From assembly GCA_947498055.1 (NCBI GenBank), contig CANMJA010000020.1, positions 17,169 through 81,168 of the forward strand: DNA of 64,000 bases, in the 5' to 3' direction. Origin of the DNA: an uncultured Tenacibaculum sp. GTDB taxonomy: Bacteria > Bacteroidota > Bacteroidia > Flavobacteriales > Flavobacteriaceae. Below are positions 54,317 through 63,828 of this stretch, piece by piece (position 1 is the first letter of the stretch; every line of letters begins with the position of its first letter). A model generated the notes under the pieces. The model was given only the letters and a program-made list of their open reading frames with translations, was not told the origin of the DNA and did no database searches. A program made the position numbers and the translations under genes.

Positions 54317-55394
54317 AGAGGCTTTATTTTTTACAGGTAAATGTTTAACTATTAATCATGAAAAACATAATAAATTATTAGTTGAAGAGGCTTTAAAAAA
54401 GGATATTATAGATTGGGATATGATTGTAAAAGTGAGTACGGCTCACTATGTATTTCCTGCATTGTATTGCAATCTTAAAAAAGCAAACTTCTTAGAGTAT
54501 CTTCCTGAAGATTTAGTTGCTTATATGAAACATATTACCGATTTAAATAGAGATCGAAATTCACAAATTATTGAGCAAGCTAAAGAAATCAACAATCTTC
54601 TTTTAGAGAATAACATCACTCCAATTTTCTTAAAAGGAACAGGTAATTTATTAGAAGGTTTATATGATGACATTGCCGAAAGAATGGTTGGAGACATAGA
54701 TTTTTTGGTTAGTTTGGATGAGTTCGAGAGCTCTGCACAGTTATTAAAAAACACTAATTATTCTTCACCATCTGGTAAATATTTAGATCATAGACATCAT
54801 CCTAGACTAACAAAAAAAGATAAAATTGCTGCTGTAGAAATTCACAAAGGTTTGTTGATTAAAAAATATTCAGATGAATTTAACTTTGAAATAGTTTCTA
54901 AAGATTATTTAACAATTGGGACTTTGAATTTCTTGAGTTATAAAAATCAATTATCATTATCAATTATAGCAAAACAAATTAATGATAACGGACAGTTTTA
55001 TAACAACATTGCTTTAAGAAATAGTTATGATGTTTTTTTACTTTCTCAAAAAACAGATGCACTAAATGCTATTAAAAAATTCAACAAACTTTTCACTCCT
55101 TTAAATAACTTTTTAGCAATTACTAAGTTTGCATTAAACAGCAATATAATAACTGTTGACAAAAACAAATCCTCAGCTAATACAATTAAAAAATTTGATA
55201 GAATTATCTCTAAGCAATTACAACAAAAAACACTTACAAAAAGACTTTTTATCACTAAAAGACTATCCATAATCTATAAGTCTTTTTTCTCAAAAGAATA
55301 TAGAAGTTGGTTATTTTATAGAGTAACAAGTAAGCAATGGCAGCGAGAAAAGTTAGTACAACTTGGATTAAAAAAAACTAAATCAAATCTTTAA
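54306..55394 (+). CDS. Nucleotidyltransferase family 5 protein (PF14907-like)
   Basis: This is a 362-residue protein of the uncharacterised nucleotidyltransferase family 5. The N-terminal helical region (FPALYCNLKKANFLEYLPED) is followed by the nucleotidyltransferase core with PIFLKGTGNLLEGLYDD (about 105-121) and MVGDIDFLV (127-135, metal-binding Asp130 and Asp132). Family members occur in lasso-peptide and PqqD/HprK-linked loci, where they modify the peptide or a partner. Here it is coupled to the kinase fusion by an 11-base overlap. The substrate is unknown. Its end overlaps mpl, on the other strand, by 17 bases. Confidence 0.78.
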   Translation: MTFKEALFFTGKCLTINHEKHNKLLVEEALKKDIIDWDMIVKVSTAHYVFPALYCNLKKANFLEYLPEDLVAYMKHITDLNRDRNSQIIEQAKEINNLLLENNITPIFLKGTGNLLEGLYDDIAERMVGDIDFLVSLDEFESSAQLLKNTNYSSPSGKYLDHRHHPRLTKKDKIAAVEIHKGLLIKKYSDEFNFEIVSKDYLTIGTLNFLSYKNQLSLSIIAKQINDNGQFYNNIALRNSYDVFLLSQKTDALNAIKKFNKLFTPLNNFLAITKFALNSNIITVDKNKSSANTIKKFDRIISKQLQQKTLTKRLFITKRLSIIYKSFFSKEYRSWLFYRVTSKQWQREKLVQLGLKKTKSNL

Positions 55395-56730
55395 CCTGTT
55401 CAAAATCTAATCCCCCATAATTTCCTGAACTCATTAATAACAATGCTTTTTCTTTTAAATTTTGAGAAAATAAAAATTGTTTAAATTCATCAGGATTTGT
55501 ATAAATAATTAAATCTTCTCTCTTAAAAGCATCTGCTATTTGCTCTTTTGTTATTTCATCTAATTTTTTAATTTCTAAAGCTTTCGGTGAATAAAAAACA
55601 ACAGCTACATCTGCTTTTTGTAAAGTTCCTTTATATTCAGTTAAAAACTCAGTATTTAAACTACTATATGTATGTAATTCTAAACAAGCTATTAATTTCT
55701 TATTTTCATATTGTTCTTTAACAGCTTTCGTTGTTGCTAAAACTTTAGATGGTGAGTGTGCAAAATCTTTAAAAATAACTGTCGAATCATTTTCTCCTAT
55801 TTTCTCTAATCGTTTGCTAGCTCCTTTAAAACTTACAATAGCTTCATAAAAATCCTCTTCATCTATTCCCATATGCTGACAAATCCACTTTGCTCCTGCT
55901 AAATTCTGTAGATTATGATTTCCAAAAATTTCTAAAGGCAACTCTCCTTCTGTTGTATCTAAATATGTAATTCCATTTTTTATAAAAAAATCAGGAGTAT
56001 TATAAGCATACTTTTTAATAGAATTAGAAGACGTTTCTACTATTCTTTTTACTTCTTTATCTTCTTCATTATACACCATAATTCCTCCATGAGTTAAAGA
56101 ATCTGTAAAAACGGAAAACTGTTCTACATAATTTTCATACGTAGGAAAAACATTTATATGATCCCATGCAATACCACTTAATAAAGCTATATTAGGCTTA
56201 TATAAATGAAATTTAGGTCTTCTATCTATAGGAGAACTTAAATATTCATCTCCCTCTAACACTATAAAATCATTTTCTTCCGTTAAATGTACCATAGTAT
56301 CAAAACCTTCCAGTTGTGCTCCTACCATATAATCTACTTCTCTTTCATGGTAATTTAACACATGTAATATCATGGAGGTAATTGTTGTTTTTCCATGTGA
56401 CCCTCCAATAACTACACGCGTTTTGTGTTTAGATTGTTCATATAAAAACTCTGGATAAGAGTATATTTTTAAATGCAATTCCTGAGCTCTTAATAATTCA
56501 GGATTGTCCTTCTTAGCATGCATTCCTAGTATAACTGCATCTAAATTAGTTGAAATTTTATTCGGAAACCATCCAAATTCTTTAGGCAATAAACCTTTAG
56601 CTTCTAATCTAGATTTTGATGGATTATGAATTACATCATCGCTCCCAGTTATTGCATACCCTTTATTATGGAGTGCCAATGCTAAATTATGCATAGCACT
56701 TCCTCCAATAGCTATAAAATGTATATTCAT
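55378..56730 (-). CDS. mpl: UDP-N-acetylmuramate:L-alanyl-gamma-D-glutamyl-meso-diaminopimelate ligase
   Basis: This is a 450-residue Mur-ligase-type enzyme of peptidoglycan recycling, joining the tripeptide to UDP-MurNAc. Features are the N-terminal Rossmann part HFIAIGGSAMHNLALALHNK, the ATP-binding loop VIGGSHGKTTITSMI, the central LEGDEYLSSPIDRRPKF and the C-terminal FKDFAHSPSKVLAT. The ATG at 56730 is chosen over a GTG two codons upstream. It has its own -7-like box and overlaps the nucleotidyltransferase gene in convergent orientation. Confidence 0.92.
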   Translation of the reverse strand: MNIHFIAIGGSAMHNLALALHNKGYAITGSDDVIHNPSKSRLEAKGLLPKEFGWFPNKISTNLDAVILGMHAKKDNPELLRAQELHLKIYSYPEFLYEQSKHKTRVVIGGSHGKTTITSMILHVLNYHEREVDYMVGAQLEGFDTMVHLTEENDFIVLEGDEYLSSPIDRRPKFHLYKPNIALLSGIAWDHINVFPTYENYVEQFSVFTDSLTHGGIMVYNEEDKEVKRIVETSSNSIKKYAYNTPDFFIKNGITYLDTTEGELPLEIFGNHNLQNLAGAKWICQHMGIDEEDFYEAIVSFKGASKRLEKIGENDSTVIFKDFAHSPSKVLATTKAVKEQYENKKLIACLELHTYSSLNTEFLTEYKGTLQKADVAVVFYSPKALEIKKLDEITKEQIADAFKREDLIIYTNPDEFKQFLFSQNLKEKALLLMSSGNYGGLDFEQVKDLI

Positions 56731-56751
56731 GTACACTTTTTAAAATTTAGG

Positions 56752-56759
56752 TAAAGATA
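56752..56759 (-). promoter_or_regulatory. -7-like box of mpl
   Basis: TATCTTTA on the minus strand (complement of 56752-56759) matches TAnnTTTG except the last base, 21 bases before the mpl ATG. Confidence 0.35.
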
Positions 56760-56815
56760 CTGAAGTGAATTTGTATAAAAAATGTACAAAACCTTATTTC
56801 ATTAATTTATTTATT

Positions 56816-56823
56816 TAGATTTG
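56816..56823 (+). promoter_or_regulatory. -7 box of the adhesin operon
   Basis: TAGATTTG is a full match to TAnnTTTG and lies 36 bases before the ATG at 56860. It overlaps the TTG at 56821, which argues against that codon as the start. Confidence 0.5.
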
Positions 56824-56859
56824 CTTTATCAAACAAATAATCAAATAGAAATCATTGCA

Positions 56860-59800
56860 ATGAAAATTACTATTCATTTTTCTTATAACAAGAAAAAAGT
56901 AAGAACATTTTTCTTTTCTTTTTTTTTACTTTTTCTAAGTAATAAAATATTTTCTCAATGTGCGGGTACAGATAATTCTGTTATCATTTGTAACAAGGAA
57001 TCTGACACGAACTACCAAACATATAATCTTTTTAACCAGCTTGGAGGTACGCCTACTACAGGAGGAGAATGGAGTACAGACCCTATAAATAGATTCGCCT
57101 TGAATAATACCACTGGTGAAATAAACTTATGGGCTATTAATAGATATGGTGAACATAAATTTACTTATACAAATACTGCTTGTGGAGAAAGTGCTACTGT
57201 AACTATTTTTTTAGGAGGATATCCTGGGGAAGATAATGTAGACGGAGGAGCAAATGCTTGTAGTGATAATCCTGCTGTTAATTTATATACTTTTTTAGAT
57301 AATGATTTAACAAATTTAAATGCTGATATAAATGGTATTTGGCGAGGTCCTTTCGTATCTGGTGAATTTTTTAATGCAGAACAAGCAGGACCAGGAACTT
57401 ATACATTTACTTACACAACAGAGGCCGTAGAAACCTGTGTTTCTGAATTTGCAACTGTAGTATTAGAAGTGCATAGAGCTGCTGAACCTGGAGAACCAAT
57501 AAACATCATCATCTGTGAAACGGAGGATTTTTCTCTGTATACTAACATCAATTTACATGACTTTCTTACAGGGGAAGATCCGGATGGTGTTTGGGAAGAT
57601 GTAGGTGTTACAGAAACAAATCAAATTGCAAGTCCTACAGATTCTATCATTAATATTCAAGAAATATATAACAATTTCGGGCCTGGTGATTACGAATTTC
57701 AGTATACTGTTTTTCGAAGACATGGAGTTTGTAATGATGAAAGTTCTATAATTAGAGTTACTATTCCTAATGTTACGGCAAATTTTGTAGTTGACAATAT
57801 TTGTACATCAGAAGATATTTTAAATGTAAGCATCAACTATGTAAGTACACATGAAATTCCTTTTACACATGATTTAGAATATGAAATTAGAAATACAAAT
57901 AATGATGTAATATATACTGGAAATTTAAACGACATTGATATAGAACCGGAGACTGATGATCCTGTAATACCTCTTTCAGATTCTCATATTTTTTCCATAG
58001 ATCCAAATCCTATAACAACACCTGGAGGATACTATATAACTGTTAAAAACATTAGTGATGTAGATGGTTTAACTTGCGATACTTTTAATATTTTAGATGC
58101 CAATTTTGTAGCAAATAGCCTTTCCTATTCAGTAAATCAAGAATGTTTTAATGGTACAGATGCCGTTATAAACATTAGTGATTTCTTTGATGCTAGTGGA
58201 AATTTATCTAACGATAACATAAATATTAATTACACCATACAAGATCTAACCAATGGCGGTAGTTTCAATATTACAGATCAACCTCTTAATTTTAATAATG
58301 GTAGTGCTACACTTTCTATAGATATATCTACTTTTCCTAGAAGCACTAAAGAATATAATATTCAAATTACTAGCCCAAGTAATATTGGTTTAGATTGTTC
58401 TGATTTTACTTTTAAAGCCTCTCTAATTCCTGAAGACATACAACTAGATATTCTTATCGATAATTCTTGCGACGCTTCTAAAATAGATGCTGCTATAAAC
58501 GCTCCTCCTATTGGTGATGGTAACTATACCATAACCTATCAAGTAAGAGAAATTAGCGGAACAAATAATTTAATAGATAATTCTTTTACAACTACAAATA
58601 TCAATTCTAATTTAAATGTAAATATTTCTACTCTTGGAGAAGGTACTTATGAAATACTCTTAAAGAGTACTCAAAACGACACGAATCCTTGTAGAACACT
58701 ATTTGACTTTGAAGTAAAAAAAACATTTTCTATTGGTGGTATCCCAGATACTCCTGTTTTAGATGCTACACAAACTTTTTGCTTATCTGATTTTCTACCT
58801 AATCAACCAACTATAGCAGATATTGTTGTTACTGATGGTGAAAATTTAACTTGGTATGAAGACTTAACAGCTACTACTCCTTTACCCTTAACCACTCCTT
58901 TAATTAATGGTGAAGACTATTTTGTAACTACTAGCGATCCTGTAAGCAGTTGTGAAAGTTCAAATAGAGCTACTGTTACTGTAGAATTAGCCGCTACTTC
59001 GATGGTTACATCCACAAATACAAATCCTACTTTTTGTAATATAACCCCTATTACATTAGCAAATTTTAACGCTACTGTTAACACAGGAACTTTATTGTGG
59101 TATGATGCTACTACGGGAGGAAATGTATTACCACTTAATACTCCTATTGTAAATGGAACAAGTTATTTTGCTGTAGAAAGTATTACAGGTTGTGAGCACC
59201 CTACTCGATTAGAATTTATTGCTACTATAATTACGCCTCCAAATTTAGTTGTAAACCCAAATCAAACTTTTTGTACTTCTAACTTTCAACCGAACCAACC
59301 AACTATTGCGGATATTGTAGTAGATGAAGGAACAAATTTATCTTGGTATATTGATACTACTTCTACAACTCCTTTAAACACTAACACAGTACTTACTGAT
59401 GGTACTAGTTATTATGTTACAACTAGCGATCCTACGAATACTTGTGAAAGTTTAAGAAGTGTGGTTACAACTAAGGTTATAACCACCTCTATAGTAACTT
59501 CAAACGATACAAACCCTATATTTTGTAATGTAACTAATTTAACTTTAACAGATTTTGATGCTGTTGTTACTACTGGAGATTTAATATGGTATGATGCTAC
59601 TACGGGAGGAAATATATTACCACTTAATACTCCCATTGTAAATGGAACAAGTTATTTTGCTGTAGAAAGTATTACAGGTTGTGAGCACCCTACTCGATTA
59701 GAATTTATTGCTACTATAATTACGCCTCCAAATTTAGTTGTAAACCCAAATCAAACTTTTTGTACTTCTAACTTTCAACCGAACCAACCAACTATTGCTG

Positions 59801-60759
59801 ATATTGTAGTAGATGAAGGAACAAATTTATCTTGGTATATTGATACTACTTCTACAACTCCTTTAAACACCAACACAGTACTTACTGATGGTACTAGTTA
59901 TTATGTTACAACTAGCGATCCTACGAATACTTGTGAAAGTTTAAGAAGTGTGGTTACAACTAAGGTTATAACTACCTCTATAGTAACTTCAAACGATACA
60001 AACCCTATATTTTGTAATGTAACTAATTTAACTTTAACAGATTTTGATGCTGTTGTTACTACTGGAGATTTAATATGGTATGATGCTACTACGGGAGGAA
60101 ATGTATTACCACTTAATACTCCCATTGTAAATGGAACAAGTTATTTTGCTGTAGAAAATATCGATGGTTGTGAACATCATATTCGACTAGAATTTAATCC
60201 AACCATTATTAATCCTCCAAAACCAGAATATAATGGTACTACAGCCCTCTGTAAATTAGATAATTTAACTCTATTCGATTTACAAACCAATATCAACCCT
60301 ACCAGTAATAATTTTGAATTGCTATGGTTTGATGCTGCTACAGGAGGAAATGAATTGAGTAATTCAGATCTTATAGAAGAAAACACTACATATTATATAG
60401 TGTATGCAGATGCTACTACTGGTTGTCAAGGAGAAAGAACTGCAATATCCTCTTTTAGTCTTTCTGAATGTGACCCTGATAAATACGACTTTTTTATTCC
60501 AGATGGTTTCTCTCCAAATAATGATGGGACTAACGACCAATACTTTATTCCTTTTATAGAATATTTTTATCCTAATTATGAATTTGAAATCTTTAATAGA
60601 TATGGACAATCTCTATTTAAAGGAGACATAAATAAACCTAAATGGGACGGACAAAGTTCTTCAAGAACTGAAGTAACTAGTGGTGTATATTTCTATGTTC
60701 TTAGATATAATAAAGACAATTTAAAACCTAAACAAGGTAGAATTTATCTAAGTAAATAA
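56860..60759 (+). CDS. Giant T9SS adhesin with type B sorting domain
   Basis: This is a 1299-residue surface protein. From the ATG at 56860 the signal ends IFSQ (about residue 33). Ig-like repeats follow, including three copies of the TWYEDLTATT/LSWYIDTTSTT-like unit with SSNRATVTV or ESLRSVVTT, in part an exact duplication. The C-terminus has the gliding-motility-type domain FIPDGFSPNNDGTNDQYFIP, then YPNYEFEIFNRYGQSLFKG and WDGQSSSRTEVTSGVYFY, a type B sorting domain. Its closest operon neighbour is a PorP/SprF-family protein (11 bases away), the usual partner for this domain. Confidence 0.88.
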   Translation: MKITIHFSYNKKKVRTFFFSFFLLFLSNKIFSQCAGTDNSVIICNKESDTNYQTYNLFNQLGGTPTTGGEWSTDPINRFALNNTTGEINLWAINRYGEHKFTYTNTACGESATVTIFLGGYPGEDNVDGGANACSDNPAVNLYTFLDNDLTNLNADINGIWRGPFVSGEFFNAEQAGPGTYTFTYTTEAVETCVSEFATVVLEVHRAAEPGEPINIIICETEDFSLYTNINLHDFLTGEDPDGVWEDVGVTETNQIASPTDSIINIQEIYNNFGPGDYEFQYTVFRRHGVCNDESSIIRVTIPNVTANFVVDNICTSEDILNVSINYVSTHEIPFTHDLEYEIRNTNNDVIYTGNLNDIDIEPETDDPVIPLSDSHIFSIDPNPITTPGGYYITVKNISDVDGLTCDTFNILDANFVANSLSYSVNQECFNGTDAVINISDFFDASGNLSNDNININYTIQDLTNGGSFNITDQPLNFNNGSATLSIDISTFPRSTKEYNIQITSPSNIGLDCSDFTFKASLIPEDIQLDILIDNSCDASKIDAAINAPPIGDGNYTITYQVREISGTNNLIDNSFTTTNINSNLNVNISTLGEGTYEILLKSTQNDTNPCRTLFDFEVKKTFSIGGIPDTPVLDATQTFCLSDFLPNQPTIADIVVTDGENLTWYEDLTATTPLPLTTPLINGEDYFVTTSDPVSSCESSNRATVTVELAATSMVTSTNTNPTFCNITPITLANFNATVNTGTLLWYDATTGGNVLPLNTPIVNGTSYFAVESITGCEHPTRLEFIATIITPPNLVVNPNQTFCTSNFQPNQPTIADIVVDEGTNLSWYIDTTSTTPLNTNTVLTDGTSYYVTTSDPTNTCESLRSVVTTKVITTSIVTSNDTNPIFCNVTNLTLTDFDAVVTTGDLIWYDATTGGNILPLNTPIVNGTSYFAVESITGCEHPTRLEFIATIITPPNLVVNPNQTFCTSNFQPNQPTIADIVVDEGTNLSWYIDTTSTTPLNTNTVLTDGTSYYVTTSDPTNTCESLRSVVTTKVITTSIVTSNDTNPIFCNVTNLTLTDFDAVVTTGDLIWYDATTGGNVLPLNTPIVNGTSYFAVENIDGCEHHIRLEFNPTIINPPKPEYNGTTALCKLDNLTLFDLQTNINPTSNNFELLWFDAATGGNELSNSDLIEENTTYYIVYADATTGCQGERTAISSFSLSECDPDKYDFFIPDGFSPNNDGTNDQYFIPFIEYFYPNYEFEIFNRYGQSLFKGDINKPKWDGQSSSRTEVTSGVYFYVLRYNKDNLKPKQGRIYLSK
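59098..60157 (+). repeat. 489-base near-exact tandem duplication plus partial third copy
   Basis: The segment starting TGGTATGATGCTAC at 59098 recurs at 59587 and 60076, each 489 bases (163 codons) apart. The first two copies are nearly identical and in frame; the third keeps the opening up to about 60157 before diverging. This is a recent in-frame tandem duplication in the adhesin, likely to vary between strains. Confidence 0.92.
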
Positions 60760-60770
60760 TTTAAAAATTC

Positions 60771-61721
60771 ATGAAAAAATTAGTACTCTTAATCTGTTTA
60801 CATACCATATTTACCGTATTTGGTCAACAAGACCCTCAGTATACGCAATATATGTATAATCAAAATATAGTAAACCCTGCCTACGTTACTAACGAATTGG
60901 GGGTTATCAACTTTGGTGCAATGCACAGAACACAGTGGTCTTCGGCTGTAGGAGCTCCAAAAACCTATAACTTTTTTGCACATGCACCTTTGAGTAATAA
61001 AATAGAAGTCGGACTTTCGTTGGTTACCGATAATATTGGAGAAGGTGTCTTAAAAGAGAATAATATTTATGCCGATTTTGCTTACATTTTAAAACTTGCT
61101 GAAGGGCATAAATTATCTTTAGGTTTAAAAGCTGGTATTACCAATTTTACCACCAATTTTACCAATTTTAGATTTCCTGACGAAGATATAACTACTGGAT
61201 TTATTCCAAATGATTTAGCTTTTGACAATCAAAATAAAACATTACCAAACTTTGGTACTGGTATATTTTATTTTACCGATACATATTATTTAGGTGCCGC
61301 AATACCCAATCTTTTACGCTCTAAACATTTTGAAGAACGAAACGGTTTAAATAGTATTGGTGGAGAAGAATTGCATTTATTTGTTAATGGTGGATATGTT
61401 TTTAAAGTAAGTAATCTTGTAAAATTAAAGCCTTCCTTTATGATGAAAGCTGTAAAAGGTTCTCCTGTTGTTTTAGATACTTCTTTAAATGTTTTATTTA
61501 ACAACAAATTTGAAGGAGGAATATCTTATCGTTTTAACGATTCGTTTAGTGCCATGTTTAATGTAAAAGCTTTTGACTCGTTACGAATAGGATATGCTTT
61601 TGATTATACTACTTCTAATTTTAGTGATTTTAACTCAGGTACTCATGAAGTAATGCTTTTATTTGACTTAGATATTTTAGGTTTAAGAAAAGGATACGAT
61701 AAATCTCCTAGATTCTTCTAA
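60771..61721 (+). CDS. PorP/SprF-family outer-membrane protein
   Basis: This is a 316-residue outer-membrane barrel protein of the PorP/SprF family. The signal ends VFGQ (about residue 19), then QDPQYTQYMYNQNIVNPAY, the family signature, follows. Alternating strands and a C-terminal LDLDILGLRKGYDKSPRFF complete it. SprF-like proteins help secretion or anchoring of type B cargo, and the large adhesin just upstream carries that domain. It lies 10 bases before the OmpA-family gene. Confidence 0.92.
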   Translation: MKKLVLLICLHTIFTVFGQQDPQYTQYMYNQNIVNPAYVTNELGVINFGAMHRTQWSSAVGAPKTYNFFAHAPLSNKIEVGLSLVTDNIGEGVLKENNIYADFAYILKLAEGHKLSLGLKAGITNFTTNFTNFRFPDEDITTGFIPNDLAFDNQNKTLPNFGTGIFYFTDTYYLGAAIPNLLRSKHFEERNGLNSIGGEELHLFVNGGYVFKVSNLVKLKPSFMMKAVKGSPVVLDTSLNVLFNNKFEGGISYRFNDSFSAMFNVKAFDSLRIGYAFDYTTSNFSDFNSGTHEVMLLFDLDILGLRKGYDKSPRFF

Positions 61722-61731
61722 AAAACGAATT

Positions 61732-63828
61732 ATGAAAAAAGTTACCATCGTATTATGTACGCTACTTACAGTTTTTACTGCAAAAGCTCAAAATAAGCAC
61801 TTAAAAAGAGCTCATAAATATTTTGAAAGAACTTTTTATGCAGAGGCAATACCTTTGTACGAAAAAGCAGTAAAAGAAAGTGAAAGTTTTGAAACTATAA
61901 AAAACTTAGCAGACTCCTATTATTATATCAATAATATGGAAAAAGCTTCTGTAAACTACAGATATTTAATTAAAAACTACAGGAAATTTGTAGAGGAAAC
62001 CTATTATATAAAATACGCAAACACGCTAAAAGCAATAGGAAAGTATAAAAATGCACATAATTTATTACGAAATTATTACAAGAAAGAAAACAAGGAAAAA
62101 CTAGCAGTTTTAATAAAAGAAATCGAGTATTTAGAAAATGTAGAAGCACTTGGACAACGTTTTGCTATTGAAAATTTAGGAATTAATACTCCCGAATCTG
62201 AATTTGGTGCAATACAAAAAGGAGATACGATTATTTTTGCTGCTCCAAGAAAAGAAATCTATGGAAAACGCTTTGGTTGGAATGGTCAAAACTATCTAGA
62301 TATTTACAAAACGCATACAAATAAAATATATTTAGGAGATAGTGTAGTGCTTCCTTTTTCAGACAAAATAAATTCTAAATTACACGAGTCTAATATCGTT
62401 TTTACAAAAGACGGAAAAACGGCTTTTTTCACTAGAAACAATTTAGTAAAAGGAAAAAGAAAAACAGACGCTAATAAAGTAACACACGTTCAATTATACA
62501 AAGCAGAGTTTGTGAATGGAAAATGGCAGAATATTAATCCGTTGCCCTTTAATTCTAATGATTTTTCAACAGAACACCCAACATTAAGTATCGATGAAAA
62601 AACATTATACTTTGCTTCCGACATGCCTAATGGTTTTGGCTCTTTCGATTTATATGCAGTAGATATTTATGCAAATGGTAATTTTGGAGAACCTAAAAAC
62701 TTAGGGCCAACTATTAACACTTCAAAAAGAGAACAATTTCCATTTATAAGCACGGACAATAAATTATATTTTGCTTCCGACGGACATCCAAGTTTTGGTT
62801 CTTTAGATGTGTTTGTTAGCACCATTTCTAACAATGGTTTTTCAAAACCAGATAATGTAGGTTTTCCTGTAAACTCAGGTTACGATGATTTCTCGTTCTA
62901 TATAAATCCGAAAACCAAAGAAGGATATTTTGCTTCCAACAGAACAGGAGGAAAAGGAAGCGATGACATTTATAAAATTATAGAAGAAAAACCTTTAAAA
63001 ATTCAAGAATGCCAGCAATTTATATCGGGTACTATTACCGATATAGATACAGATGCTTTGTTAGCTAATGCATTGGTTCTTTTAGTAAACAAAGAAGGGA
63101 AAGAATTAAATAGACATACTACAGATAAAAATGGTGAATTTAAGTTTACTGTAAAATGTAACGATTCTTACACTGTAAAAGCATCTAAAGAAGGCTACAC
63201 AAAAGAACAAAAAATCATTGTTGTAAAAAAACAACGTGCAAAAAACCATGATGCTTCTATGGCATTAAAATCGCTTGCTAAGATAGCAGAAGAAAAAAGA
63301 AAAATTTCAGAATTAAAAAAATTAAAAGAACGAGAAGCTTTAGCTTTAAAACAAGCTAAAGAGCAAGCACAAAAACTAAAAGATAAAGAAAAACTAAAAG
63401 TTGCTATTGCTAAGAAAAAAGAAAATATCATTGCTGACGAAGAAGATATTAAAAAGGAAAAAGATAGAATTGTTATTAAAACCGATGAAATTAATTTCGA
63501 TTATAAGTTATGGTATTTACGTAGAGATAGTAAAAAAGCCATCGATAAAGTAATTATCTTAATGAAAAAATATCCTGAAATGATTATTGAAATAGGAACA
63601 CATTCAGATATTAGAGGTAATAATCGATATAACTTAGAGCTCTCTCAAAAAAGAGCCACTTCTGTACGAATGTACTTCCTAGAAAACGGAATAGAACCTG
63701 ATCGAATTTCTGCTATTGGTTATGGAGAAACAAAACCTATCGTTAAATGTAAAACAGAAGATGCCTGCTCTGAAGAACAACATGAAGTGAACAGACGTTG
63801 TGAATTTGTTGTGATTAAAATGATTTAA
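61732..63828 (+). CDS. OmpA-family protein with TPR and PD40 repeats
   Basis: This is a 698-residue cell-envelope protein. A signal (about 1-19, ending AKAQ) is followed by a TPR part (about 20-150), WD40-like PD40 repeats (about 160-415, with TLYFASDMPNGFGSFDLYAV and LYFASDGHPSFGSLDVFVS), a carboxypeptidase-regulatory-like domain (about 430-510), a charged coiled coil (about 515-575), and the peptidoglycan-binding OmpA domain (about 580-698, with IEIGTHSDIRGNNRYNLELS and VNRRCEFVV). It is commonly encoded after PorP/SprF genes and probably links the complex to peptidoglycan. No terminator is evident within 170 bases. Confidence 0.9.
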   Translation: MKKVTIVLCTLLTVFTAKAQNKHLKRAHKYFERTFYAEAIPLYEKAVKESESFETIKNLADSYYYINNMEKASVNYRYLIKNYRKFVEETYYIKYANTLKAIGKYKNAHNLLRNYYKKENKEKLAVLIKEIEYLENVEALGQRFAIENLGINTPESEFGAIQKGDTIIFAAPRKEIYGKRFGWNGQNYLDIYKTHTNKIYLGDSVVLPFSDKINSKLHESNIVFTKDGKTAFFTRNNLVKGKRKTDANKVTHVQLYKAEFVNGKWQNINPLPFNSNDFSTEHPTLSIDEKTLYFASDMPNGFGSFDLYAVDIYANGNFGEPKNLGPTINTSKREQFPFISTDNKLYFASDGHPSFGSLDVFVSTISNNGFSKPDNVGFPVNSGYDDFSFYINPKTKEGYFASNRTGGKGSDDIYKIIEEKPLKIQECQQFISGTITDIDTDALLANALVLLVNKEGKELNRHTTDKNGEFKFTVKCNDSYTVKASKEGYTKEQKIIVVKKQRAKNHDASMALKSLAKIAEEKRKISELKKLKEREALALKQAKEQAQKLKDKEKLKVAIAKKKENIIADEEDIKKEKDRIVIKTDEINFDYKLWYLRRDSKKAIDKVIILMKKYPEMIIEIGTHSDIRGNNRYNLELSQKRATSVRMYFLENGIEPDRISAIGYGETKPIVKCKTEDACSEEQHEVNRRCEFVVIKMI

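Noticed and set aside
44267..55394. Complete lasso-peptide cluster
   Set aside because: No asparagine-synthetase-like cyclase or transglutaminase-like leader protease is present; only the tailoring-type parts are seen.
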